64,000 nt of DNA from Paenibacillus polysaccharolyticus (lineage in GTDB: Bacteria > Bacillota > Bacilli > Paenibacillales > Paenibacillaceae). Below are positions 56,268-64,000 of this stretch, in pieces (position 1 is the stretch's first letter; each line of letters starts with the position of its first letter). A model generated the notes under the pieces. The model worked only from the letters and a program-made list of their open reading frames with translations, did no database searches and was not told the origin of the DNA. The position numbers and the translations under genes are program-made. The DNA is taken from assembly GCF_900102085.1 (NCBI RefSeq), contig NZ_FMVM01000002.1, positions 310,001 through 374,000 of the forward strand, read 5' to 3'.

Positions 56268-58431
56268 AACATCCACCTGGGAATGGTTAAAACCCTATGT
56301 TTTACGTAGCACATCTCTCCCTATTGAAGATATTCTTCAGCTAAGAGTAGTTAAAACGAAGGATGATTTTCATCAATGGCAAAAAGCTACGAAAGTTTTG
56401 AACGATTGGTGCAGCCAATGGATTGAAGAAATAAGAACTATTCCGAAGCAAAAGATCCTACTTTCCCAACAGCGTAGAATCATCCGAAGAATAAAACAGA
56501 AGAACCCTTTAACTGAAAATGATAAAACAACGCTACTGAACTGGCATATGGAAGAGAAAATCCAATTTTATTCACTTAAAAATCAAGAGTTGGTCCAGCT
56601 TGAAATGTTAACTCGTAATACATTTGAGCAAGAACTCGGACTTCTACAACAAAAACTATTTGAACTGTATCAATCGGAGCGTTATGATCGAGCGCTTTAT
56701 ACAATTAACTCGGCATTTTGGAGTTTTTATCAATCTTATAAGCGAAAAGAGCATACAAAGCATAGTCAGAAAAGACAAATGGGAAGAACTCTTTTCGCCT
56801 ATCTTCAACGTGTTACCACAAAAAACGATACGATGGGTGAATTTGGCCCCATTAGTTATGGTGTTTTAGATCGAGGAGCACCCCTTAAAGAAAGAAAGAT
56901 TATAGAGAAAAAAGCATTCATGTCACATCAAGCGCTACAAAAAATATTAACTGCTATAAAGCATGACTTGGGTACAAATGCAGCGGAGTGGAGACTTCCT
57001 TCTTCCGCAGTAGATGGCTTAGATGAATTGCAGCTTTTACTGAAATCAGGAGATTGTAATTCACCTAAATGGTCCGCTGTATTGTCTGAGATCAAGCACA
57101 ATCTAGAAAAGTATGGCAGTAGTTTTTCACCCATTGAAAAGAGTAACACCTTAGCTAAAATCGAAGAGATGTATACCGAAATTACAGGAGAGCATTATCA
57201 AGGTAAAAACACCCAATATTTTGCTGACAAAACCTTAGTATACGAGGAGTGTTACGATCAGCAATTTTTGCCCGTCGTTATCCCGGAAGATATCTGGCAG
57301 GAATTAGACCAAACGATATTGATCCAAGCAAAACTTCGATTAGAGCGGTGGAAGGCATTCCAGAGAACGGCAGTACAACAATTTGAAAAAATAAGTCATG
57401 GCCGTTCATCCATACCAGCAAAGAGGTGGATATCGTATTGGCTTCGGAATCCTGCAGTTATTGAAAATCAGTCCATGGTCAAGTTTCTAGAGAGTTGGTT
57501 AGTTGAAGATCAGGGGGATTTTTACATTCAAGTGCCTCAAAACGTATTGCAAGAATGGAGATCAGAAATGGACTCATTCAGGTGGCTTCTTTCTCCTGAT
57601 CTTATGATCATTGGCAATGAAAGCAAAACAGGAATTGAAGTTTCATCCATTGTTATAGGAGAGCTTCATCATGGATTTACGGGTGATGGGTGGATGCAAT
57701 ATTTTAACATCGAAAAAGATAAGATACGACAAACGGTCCAGAACGCCTTACAAGTCGAACACAGCACACAGTCGTGGGCCAATTGGGTATTTAAACGCAC
57801 GATGAAAAGCACCCCACAAGAATATCCAGGTCTTTGCGTTGAATTAACAGGTGTCTCTGAATCGATCAAGGAGAATATTTTGTCTTTAGAGCAACTCGAA
57901 GTGCGAATTAAAAATAATGAAGTAGCTCTTTTTATAAAAGACTCGCAACAATGTTTACATTTTTATTCTCCTTCTCTTGGATTTAAAGAGGAAACCTTTT
58001 TCCCATTTGCTCTATTCGGTACACCCATTTTTGATCCACCTAAATCGATATCAAAAGGTAGACACGCACCCGTTAAAGTAGGAAGAGTCACCATGATACG
58101 CGAACATTGGAGATTTGAGCCTTCAGATTGGGTCGGTGAGCAGAACTTATCCGATTGGTTTCAACAGTTTGAGCGGCTGCAAACCATCCAAAGCAGATTT
58201 AATTTACCAACGGAGGGTTTTATTCACTTTTCGCACGAACAGAAGCCCATGTGGTTCGATTTTGACAATCCTTTTTGTATTGATCTGTTTTTTACCGAAG
58301 CCAAAAAAGCAAAATCTTTCATTTTCACAAGAATGGACCCTTCTTTCCGGGATTTGTGGATGAAAGATAAGTATGGCCACTACTGTTCCGAATTACGAAC
58401 TTTTCTATATAGAACAGAAAAATCGATTTAG
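56257..58431 (+). CDS. LanB-like lantibiotic dehydratase N-terminal family protein (PEARL candidate)
   Basis: The 724-residue protein resembles the tRNA-dependent (glutamylation-type) part of class I lantibiotic dehydratases. Family marks are RVTTKNDTMGEFGPISYG (residues 185-202), the RVTMIREHWRFEPSDW region and the terminal KPMWFDFDNPFCIDLF, similar to the LanB end segment. No elimination (SpaB_C-like) domain follows: the gene stops there. Single-domain LanBs of this kind include PEARLs, which add an amino acid from aminoacyl-tRNA to the C-terminus of a scaffold peptide. The GTG start at 56257 follows GGAGAG and overlaps the upstream stop by 11 bases. Family membership is recognised by eye and the specific activity is inferred. 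Confidence 0.75.
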   Translation: MWAKTSTWEWLKPYVLRSTSLPIEDILQLRVVKTKDDFHQWQKATKVLNDWCSQWIEEIRTIPKQKILLSQQRRIIRRIKQKNPLTENDKTTLLNWHMEEKIQFYSLKNQELVQLEMLTRNTFEQELGLLQQKLFELYQSERYDRALYTINSAFWSFYQSYKRKEHTKHSQKRQMGRTLFAYLQRVTTKNDTMGEFGPISYGVLDRGAPLKERKIIEKKAFMSHQALQKILTAIKHDLGTNAAEWRLPSSAVDGLDELQLLLKSGDCNSPKWSAVLSEIKHNLEKYGSSFSPIEKSNTLAKIEEMYTEITGEHYQGKNTQYFADKTLVYEECYDQQFLPVVIPEDIWQELDQTILIQAKLRLERWKAFQRTAVQQFEKISHGRSSIPAKRWISYWLRNPAVIENQSMVKFLESWLVEDQGDFYIQVPQNVLQEWRSEMDSFRWLLSPDLMIIGNESKTGIEVSSIVIGELHHGFTGDGWMQYFNIEKDKIRQTVQNALQVEHSTQSWANWVFKRTMKSTPQEYPGLCVELTGVSESIKENILSLEQLEVRIKNNEVALFIKDSQQCLHFYSPSLGFKEETFFPFALFGTPIFDPPKSISKGRHAPVKVGRVTMIREHWRFEPSDWVGEQNLSDWFQQFERLQTIQSRFNLPTEGFIHFSHEQKPMWFDFDNPFCIDLFFTEAKKAKSFIFTRMDPSFRDLWMKDKYGHYCSELRTFLYRTEKSI

Positions 58432-58461
58432 CGTTATGGATAGTCTTTATTATACCTTGTG

Positions 58462-58472
58462 AAGGAGGTGAT
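58462..58472 (+). promoter_or_regulatory. Exceptionally strong ribosome binding site of the peptide gene
   Basis: AAGGAGGTGAT is fully complementary to the 3-prime end of Bacillota 16S rRNA and lies four bases before ATG 58477, consistent with high expression of a precursor peptide. Confidence 0.85.
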
Positions 58473-58476
58473 AAAG

Positions 58477-58587
58477 ATGGCTGACACAGTTGAATTGGAA
58501 GAATTGGATCTGGAGTTAGATGACCTTGATGATATCGATTTCGAATTGGAAGAGATCGAAGATAAGATTGCACCTTTAGCCCTCTGA
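58477..58587 (+). CDS. Candidate RiPP/scaffold precursor peptide, 36 residues
   Basis: The frame from ATG 58477 encodes 36 residues: start MADTVELEEL, then an Asp/Glu/Leu-rich stretch, ending EDKIAPLAL. Sixteen residues are acidic, one is basic (Lys30), and the last six (IAPLAL) are uncharged and hydrophobic. There is no Ser, Cys, Trp or Tyr; the only Thr is residue 4. It sits between the LanB-like and TldD-like genes, behind a perfect ribosome binding site, and is followed by a stem-loop. Size, acidity and position are typical of RiPP leader or scaffold peptides. The missing Ser/Thr/Cys in the C-terminal part argue against lanthionine formation and favour C-terminal extension. Confidence 0.75.
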   Translation: MADTVELEELDLELDDLDDIDFELEEIEDKIAPLAL

Positions 58588-58600
58588 TAATACAAGCTTT

Positions 58601-58642
58601 TGAGTATAGGGATCGGCTTATCACAGCTGATTCTTATACTCA
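58601..58642 (+). promoter_or_regulatory. Stem-loop after the peptide gene
   Basis: TGAGTATAGGGATC (58601-58614) pairs with GATTCTTATACTCA (58629-58642), 14 bp with two G-U pairs. The following T tract is weak, so it is more likely a partial terminator or mRNA-stabilising structure that raises peptide expression over downstream genes. Confidence 0.65.
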
Positions 58643-58678
58643 CAATTTACGTGAAAAATGAACAATAAGGGGGATATG

Positions 58679-59977
58679 ATGCAGAATATTCACCTGTTTG
58701 CTGAACAAAAGAAAACCGAGCTTCTCATTTTTAATAACCTTGAAAAAATTGAAATGAAAAATTGGATCGAAAAGGGTAGTGCTGTTCGTTTGAATCACGG
58801 AGCACATCGACAAGTCATCGGTATCTCTGATTTGAGTCCGGATTCTTTATATGATGCTTCCAAACAACATTTAAGTGGAGAACAATTCCAGTTATTTAAA
58901 CATTGGGACCCCAAGCATGAGAACAGCTTTGAGGATGATATGACAAACGAAATAGAACAATGGAACCACCATATGAATGAATTAGCTCTGAACTTTGCAC
59001 CAGAGATCTTGTCTACAAGAGCTTATTGGAAATCTGTAAAGCAGCATGTGTGGTTTTATTCGACAGCAACAGGGTTGCGGGAAGATATTAGACCTTGTTT
59101 CATGTTAGAGCTAGATGTAATCGCAAGAAAAAACAAAAAAATAACGAAATCAAATGTTACGAAAAGCTGGCTTTCACCAAAACATGTGCACATGAAAGAC
59201 ATTGAAAAATTAGTGTCGTACGCTGCCGCATCGGCGTTGGACAAGCTCCAGGCCAAACCATTTCACTCTGGAACATACTCGTTAGTACTAGGTCCTTTAG
59301 CAGCACCAGGCATCTTTCATGAAGTTGTTGGGCATGGACTTGAAGCAGATATTGCGGCTCTTACAGGAGCGGCATTCCATAACTGTAAAGGTGAAAAAAT
59401 TGGCTCCGATAAACTTAACATTGTTGACGATCCAACCATTTTGGGTTTACCCGGGAGCTATAACATAGATGATGAAGGTATTACCGCCAAGTGCACACCA
59501 TTAGTCGAATCAGGTAGAATATCTAACTATTTAAGTCATCTGCACAGTAATGTTGAGAGCAACGGACATGGACGTGTCCTCAATTATGCGCATCCTCCTC
59601 TAGTAAGAATGTCGAATACGTTTGTGTTACCAGGAGAGGACGCACCAGAAGAGATCATTTTGGAAACAAAATCAGGAATTTATATCAAAAATGCTTTTAA
59701 TGGAGACGTAAATATGATTACTGGTGAATTCAAAATTCATGTTACTGAAGGCTATCTTATCGAAGATGGTAAACTAACCTCACCAATAGCGCCTTCTATA
59801 TTAGAAGGGGACGGCCGTAAGCTGCTTCGTTCCATTGATCGAGTAGGAAATGATTTTCAGATCCATGCAGAAGTAAGAGGCGGATGCGGAAAATTAGGAC
59901 AATCACCTTTACCCGTTTCAGCCGGTTCTCCGACTGTAAGAGTACTCAACTGGGAAGTGCAGGGAATCGACTCATGA
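58679..59977 (+). CDS. TldD-type metalloprotease subunit
   Basis: The 432-residue protein is a TldD homolog: the zinc motif HEVVGHGLEAD gives H214, E215 and H219 (HExxxH), and the third-ligand region GGCGKLGQSPLPVSAGSP holds the conserved cysteine. TldD/TldE in E. coli forms a heterodimer that degrades the microcin B17 leader and CcdA in the cytoplasm. Here the gene is inside a LanB/peptide operon, so leader removal or trimming of the modified peptide is likely. ATG 58679 is set by AAGGGGG; the in-frame ATG at 58658 has no ribosome binding site. It overlaps the next gene by four bases. Confidence 0.85.
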   Translation: MQNIHLFAEQKKTELLIFNNLEKIEMKNWIEKGSAVRLNHGAHRQVIGISDLSPDSLYDASKQHLSGEQFQLFKHWDPKHENSFEDDMTNEIEQWNHHMNELALNFAPEILSTRAYWKSVKQHVWFYSTATGLREDIRPCFMLELDVIARKNKKITKSNVTKSWLSPKHVHMKDIEKLVSYAAASALDKLQAKPFHSGTYSLVLGPLAAPGIFHEVVGHGLEADIAALTGAAFHNCKGEKIGSDKLNIVDDPTILGLPGSYNIDDEGITAKCTPLVESGRISNYLSHLHSNVESNGHGRVLNYAHPPLVRMSNTFVLPGEDAPEEIILETKSGIYIKNAFNGDVNMITGEFKIHVTEGYLIEDGKLTSPIAPSILEGDGRKLLRSIDRVGNDFQIHAEVRGGCGKLGQSPLPVSAGSPTVRVLNWEVQGIDS

Positions 59978-61224
59978 GTAAATATGCGGATTATTATGGA
60001 ACAGAACTATTCCAGAAGTCATGGGTCATGACCGAGATTGAGTCTCTTTATTCCGAGAGAAAAGGATGCGGAGGAGCGCTACGAAGGTGGAGGGAAGATC
60101 GATTCTATTCATGTATTCGCCCTTTATCCAATTATACAGATGTGAAAAATCAAGATTGGATTCATTGGGCTTGTGATAGCGGAGTAGCAGGGACTGTACC
60201 GCAGCGATCTGATGAAACGAATATAAACCAACCCTGTTTGAACATTCACCAGCCTATCTCAAACCAAGTTATAGATCATATTTTGCTTGAAGGAAAAGAA
60301 ATCATATATTCGATTCCTGACCTTATCGTGAGTCCGACTCTTTTTTTTGAAGCGGAAGAGAAATCCGTTTTTTATCAAGATACGGAGGGAAGAGAACTCG
60401 AGAAACGAGAAGCTCAACATACTGTATCTATTTTGGTCCAGGGGAAATCCCGTAGGGCCAGTACGACATTCTCTTTTCGTTCCATTGCAGATTTAGATTG
60501 GCAGTTACAGTGTGAACAGTTAAATGTTCAACTGCAATCTCGAGCAGATGGTCCAAACAGAAGCGCAGAACATTCACGCATCATATTAACGGAGCAGGGG
60601 ACAGAAGAGCTGCTCAAAGCTCTTGGAAATCTTTTTATTTCTGACTATATGGATGCAAATGTACCTGTACTTTGGCAAAAACAAGGGAAAAGAATTGCAA
60701 GTCCCACATTCACATTAACGGATTGCGCTCACATCCCTGATTTGCTTAGAAGTTCGACTTTCGACGATGAAGGAGCCATCTGTAGGGACGTTGAGATCAT
60801 CAAAAAGGGCGTATTTAATGAAGCCTTGCATTCACTCTCTTCATCAACTAAACATAAACAGACGGCCAATGGCCGAGCATTTCGCAAAAATTATCAAAGT
60901 ACTCCCAAAATCCAATACACAAACTTGAAGGTAGAAGAAGGTACTCTTTCGACAGAACAAATGATAAGTAAGAAGCTATCCGATTTTGTACTAAACCGCA
61001 GCTATGGTGGACATATTCGAGGCGGCAAACTCATCTTTGAAGCGGAAGGCTGGAGAATTCACAATAACCAATTAGCGGAGAGATTATCACAAGTCCGCAT
61101 TGAAGCACCTTTATTTCAGATGTTACGTTCAATTGATCCAGCGACAGATGGATATCATCATACATGTAGTAAAGGATTTATATCTCCATCTTTGTATGTA
61201 GAAAACGTATCTGTATTCTATTAA
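59974..61224 (+). CDS. TldE/PmbA-type protease subunit
   Basis: The 416-residue protein matches the TldD/PmbA family fold without the HExxxH motif, as expected for the TldE (PmbA) subunit. Recognisable parts are the mid-region SILVQGKSRRASTTFSFRSI and the terminal YGGHIRGGKLIFEAEGWRI with SPSLYVENVSVFY. It begins with an ATGA overlap with the TldD-like gene, showing translational coupling and a probable 1:1 heterodimer. The early part is divergent from E. coli PmbA, pointing to specialisation for this pathway. Confidence 0.8.
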   Translation: MSKYADYYGTELFQKSWVMTEIESLYSERKGCGGALRRWREDRFYSCIRPLSNYTDVKNQDWIHWACDSGVAGTVPQRSDETNINQPCLNIHQPISNQVIDHILLEGKEIIYSIPDLIVSPTLFFEAEEKSVFYQDTEGRELEKREAQHTVSILVQGKSRRASTTFSFRSIADLDWQLQCEQLNVQLQSRADGPNRSAEHSRIILTEQGTEELLKALGNLFISDYMDANVPVLWQKQGKRIASPTFTLTDCAHIPDLLRSSTFDDEGAICRDVEIIKKGVFNEALHSLSSSTKHKQTANGRAFRKNYQSTPKIQYTNLKVEEGTLSTEQMISKKLSDFVLNRSYGGHIRGGKLIFEAEGWRIHNNQLAERLSQVRIEAPLFQMLRSIDPATDGYHHTCSKGFISPSLYVENVSVFY

Positions 61225-61236
61225 AGGGGTGAGAAG

Positions 61237-62970
61237 ATGAAGGTAATGAAAAGCGACAAACACGACCTGCTCAATTGGATAGACCAAGGAGCACTGGATC
61301 AGTGGTTCTCCGCTTGTCCAAGTGTTACGGGCCGGGAACATCAAGAACTCCCTTCTTTAGATGGAAGAGTGGCCATTCTGATCCAACTACAAGAGGACAC
61401 ATACACGCCTGCTCATTTACTTTGTAAAATGTGGGACGTTTTAATTCATCCTTACATCGGAAAAAGTATTCAATTGCAACATGCCTATACCCCTTTGCAT
61501 CAGGCTCTTGAAGAGGATGAGACAGGCTGGTTGACGCCCCTTCCAGCTCACTCAATGGATCGACAATTCTCAACTAACATGGAGAAAATACTGCGTATAG
61601 CAAATGATATGGTAAGTTGTTTGCTTGAAATTCGTGCTCAAACACCTGAAATACAAGTCCCTTGGATTCTACAATTAAATGTCTCTTGCATGGATAAGGT
61701 AAGTTTGATATTTCTACAAAGGCTAATTGTTCGGACAAAAGACCTTCCGTTTGGTATCGCAACATATTACTTCAACCAGGAAAACATTCCATGTAAAGAT
61801 CAAAACGTAAATCAGCTCATCCAGATCCGGGTAAAGGATTTTTACAAATCACTAGGTGTAGACCACTTAAAGGAAACGTCCATAATCAGATCATCCTATG
61901 AACCGTACCCCTTATTAAATCTATCTTTAGAAAAAGCACTTGTTTGGTGTGACGGATATGCAGTATTAGCACATGCTAACGAAGCACTTGACAAAGCAGT
62001 GAACGACGAAGAAGAGGCTGAAGTTTTATTTCTTGTCATGCGTGCCTATCTTTTTGAGAGGCAGCTCTCTGCAGCAGAATCAACGTTGCAAAAAATCACT
62101 CAAGCCCATAAATATTCAAACGATATTCGTGCAAGAGCAGCGATATATGATGCGTTGTTATTAGCGAATCATATCAAACGTCCTGAAGATGCCATTCACG
62201 TTGTGAGAAAAGGGATATCTTTTCTTCGTGGAAGGAACGATGAATCAGCCATTAGAGAAATGGCTTGGTTACATAATGTAGAAGCTTTAACTTATTACAG
62301 GCTTCAGCAACTGCCTCAGGCAGCGAAATCATTACAACAAGTTAAAGAATACATTAAGCAGCTAGGCGAGGAAGATGCAGCCCTGCTCTCGTCTGCATAT
62401 GCCCAGAATTCAAGCTACCTTTACGAAGCTATCGGGAAAATAGATGCAGCGAAACAAGCCCAGCACATATTCATCCATAAAAATGCAGGACAGGAAGACC
62501 GTTTTTTGCTCCCGCACTGGTTCCGCATAGGATTTCTGGCAGGAAAGAAGGGAGAACTCGAGCAAGCGCTAAGTTGGTTAGACAAAGCGTATCAAGCTTG
62601 TAACCGGTTATCTGACTCTTACATGCAAGAATGGATTGCCAGAAGCACAGCATATCTATTACTTCAGTCCAGGGAGATGGATCGAGCAGCATTATGGCTT
62701 CAAAGAAGCGCAGATCTGTGCCAAAAAATTCATCTTCTGCCAGAGTGGATATCTATCTCTACAGCTTTAAGGGCAGTCCGCCAAATCACTGGTGTATCAG
62801 AAGAACTGTCGGAATCAACAGTCAAACGAAACGTGATTTTATCCCCTTCTCAATTGAGAATTAGAAAAAAACAACTAGAACAGATCGAAAGAGGGGAGAT
62901 TGAAATCTACCAGATCGTCCCGAAACCGAATTCAAGATTCTTTTATCCTTTTCATCATTTTTGGTTTTAA
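61237..62970 (+). CDS. TPR protein, paralog of the first gene of the operon
   Basis: The 577-residue protein has the same plan as the protein at 54240: a degenerate ATPase-like N-terminal part (WILQLNVSCMDKVSLIFLQR at the Walker B position, without its acidic residues and without any P-loop) and TPR-like helices. Shared segments include EMAWLHNVEALTYYRLQQLP against ERTWLHNLRALTFVGTGDLA, and MQEWIARSTAYLLLQ against MDIIARSIGAIYFEQ. It lies 12 bp after the TldE-like gene, behind AAAGGGGTGAG. A peptide or protein scaffold, possibly working with the first paralog, is inferred. The tail NSRFFYPFHHFWF is aromatic. Confidence 0.75.
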   Translation: MKVMKSDKHDLLNWIDQGALDQWFSACPSVTGREHQELPSLDGRVAILIQLQEDTYTPAHLLCKMWDVLIHPYIGKSIQLQHAYTPLHQALEEDETGWLTPLPAHSMDRQFSTNMEKILRIANDMVSCLLEIRAQTPEIQVPWILQLNVSCMDKVSLIFLQRLIVRTKDLPFGIATYYFNQENIPCKDQNVNQLIQIRVKDFYKSLGVDHLKETSIIRSSYEPYPLLNLSLEKALVWCDGYAVLAHANEALDKAVNDEEEAEVLFLVMRAYLFERQLSAAESTLQKITQAHKYSNDIRARAAIYDALLLANHIKRPEDAIHVVRKGISFLRGRNDESAIREMAWLHNVEALTYYRLQQLPQAAKSLQQVKEYIKQLGEEDAALLSSAYAQNSSYLYEAIGKIDAAKQAQHIFIHKNAGQEDRFLLPHWFRIGFLAGKKGELEQALSWLDKAYQACNRLSDSYMQEWIARSTAYLLLQSREMDRAALWLQRSADLCQKIHLLPEWISISTALRAVRQITGVSEELSESTVKRNVILSPSQLRIRKKQLEQIERGEIEIYQIVPKPNSRFFYPFHHFWF

Positions 62971-62984
62971 GGGAGGCACTTCAT

Positions 62985-64000
62985 TTGTCAGAGATCATAC
63001 CTTTACGCAAAAATAGAAGTTTTAATTTTTGGGTATCTGCCCAAATTGTTTCACCCATTGCAGAGAGTTTCTCCACGATTTTAATAACCTGGACGATTTG
63101 GAAAGAGTCCAATTCGACTACACTTTTGGCTTTAACCTTAATCCTTACGACCATCCCGCAAATTATCTTTGGCATGGTCGCTGGAGTGGCAACAGATCGT
63201 TTTAACCGCAAAAAAATTGTGATGTTTTGTAATGCCATAAGAGCTGTGCTCATGGTTGTAATGGGACTTTTAGCTTTTTCTAGCCTCTTAAATGAAATCA
63301 TTTTTATGTTGGCTTCGTTCATATTAGGTTTTCTGCGTTTATTTGCGATGACCGCATACAGAGCTGCCATGCCGGGTATCGTTCATAAAGAGCAATTAAT
63401 GAAAGCCAACTCCATAACGAACAGCGTGAGAATGGGGTTTTGGCTCATTGGACCGTTATTTGCTGGATTCTCATTAACGTTACTTAGTACGGGACAAATT
63501 ATGATTATGAACGCTATTCTATTTATAATTTCTGTATTTTTACTTATGCCTGTGCAGATTAAGCAAGTGAAAGTGGAGCATAAGAACAAAAATCTGTTCA
63601 AAGATTTAGGCGTCGGATTAAAATTGGTATCCCAAGATCGACTAATCTTCTCCATTTTTATTACGTTTGCTGCATTTACCTGTTTTGGTCGGGGGATTGC
63701 CCACCTAGGTAATCTGATGGTTTCAAATGAAATTGGCTTAGACTCTTCGGGTTTTGGTGTTCTTTCGAGCGCCGATGGGTTTGGATACCTGATTGCAGGC
63801 ATTATTATGGCTCGTCTTGCCATTAAGAACAAATACCGTACAATGATGCTTGCTTGGCTGGGAGGAGGAATCGCATTTCTTTTCATGCCGTTTAGTGACT
63901 CCATCTGGCTTCCTCTGATCCTATTATTCATGGTAGGGATAACTCAACCCTTCGTCGATGTTCCTTTAGTTACTTTAGTACAACAAAGAGTGGCAGATGA
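62985..64000 (+). CDS. MFS exporter (partial, runs past the window end)
   Basis: From a TTG at 62985 behind GGGAGG (eight bases) the frame stays open to the window end, 338 codons. It is a major facilitator of the MFS_3 type (EntS or macrolide-exporter like): opening RSFNFWVSAQIVSPIAESFS, the loop GVATDRFNRKKIVMFCNAIR, FLRLFAMTAYRAAMPGIVHK and SITNSVRMGFWLIGPLFAGF. It follows the second TPR gene by 14 bp and is the probable export route for the product of the operon. No Trp-rich or peptide-specific feature identifies the cargo. Confidence 0.88.
   Translation, partial: MSEIIPLRKNRSFNFWVSAQIVSPIAESFSTILITWTIWKESNSTTLLALTLILTTIPQIIFGMVAGVATDRFNRKKIVMFCNAIRAVLMVVMGLLAFSSLLNEIIFMLASFILGFLRLFAMTAYRAAMPGIVHKEQLMKANSITNSVRMGFWLIGPLFAGFSLTLLSTGQIMIMNAILFIISVFLLMPVQIKQVKVEHKNKNLFKDLGVGLKLVSQDRLIFSIFITFAAFTCFGRGIAHLGNLMVSNEIGLDSSGFGVLSSADGFGYLIAGIIMARLAIKNKYRTMMLAWLGGGIAFLFMPFSDSIWLPLILLFMVGITQPFVDVPLVTLVQQRVAD

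Noticed and set aside
1..64000. CRISPR arrays, insertion sequences, rRNA or tRNA genes, prophage
   Set aside because: I saw no regularly spaced repeats, no transposase or integrase frames, no rRNA-like stretches and no clear tRNA sequence in reading both strands; a tRNA search program would be needed to exclude isolated tRNAs.

Overview
The window looks like a chromosomal segment of a Gram-positive soil bacterium of the Bacillota, most likely Paenibacillus or a close relative. Reasons: moderate GC with low-GC intergenic regions, strong purine-rich ribosome binding sites, some TTG/GTG starts, many AraC-type regulators beside carbohydrate genes, an LplB/YtcP/LplA-type sugar ABC system with a YesM/YesN-type two-component pair, and a CcpA-type cre site. 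This assignment is inference; no rRNA or tRNA gene is present to support it.

Layout. 1-4702: a glucuronide locus with an AraC regulator (cut by the left edge), a GPH-family symporter and a GH2 beta-glucuronidase. 4897-6200: an AAA ATPase and a DinB-family protein. 6439-16096: a pentose/xylan region with two AraC regulators, two GH43 glycosidases, and a three-gene set (FAH-family dehydratase, semialdehyde dehydrogenase, YjhG-type sugar-acid dehydratase) that fits the lower Weimberg pathway from D-xylonate to 2-oxoglutarate. 16183-34842: single genes and regulator/target pairs: FAD monooxygenase/TetR, LysR/MFS, a lone dihydrolipoyl dehydrogenase/TetR with a 42-bp palindrome, FGGY kinase, an erythromycin-esterase-like protein overlapping a truncated SMI1-like gene, an esterase/LysR pair, DUF421, and AraC/MATE.

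35135-37198: one reading frame joins an AraC regulator to an iron-siderophore-type binding lipoprotein. A Fur-like box lies upstream, and a second Fur-like box plus an internal ribosome binding site lie at the junction. 37221-38816: a DUF2239 and alpha/beta hydrolase operon whose promoter carries a perfect inverted repeat of a CCCGGG-centred operator; the same motif recurs before the 44354 operon. 38905-44147: a shortened CPBP protease, an XRE/NB-ARC/TPR regulator, and a tautomerase, azoreductase and metallo-hydrolase group. 44354-46333: an ornithine-cyclodeaminase-like and threonine-dehydratase-like pair behind a leader with a terminator-like hairpin. 46599-53644: a sugar ABC importer with its sensor kinase and response regulator.

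54240-64000: the most notable locus, a compact operon cut by the right edge. Its genes are a TPR protein with a degenerate ATPase domain, a LanB-like protein with only the tRNA-dependent (glutamylation-type) region, a 36-residue very acidic peptide too small for routine gene calling, a TldD/TldE-type protease pair, a second TPR protein paralogous to the first, and an MFS exporter. The peptide has no Ser or Cys and only one Thr, near its start. Dehydration is therefore unlikely, and C-terminal extension by a PEARL-type (peptide aminoacyl-tRNA ligase) reaction followed by TldD/E proteolysis is the best hypothesis. I regard it as a candidate undescribed RiPP or scaffold-peptide pathway.
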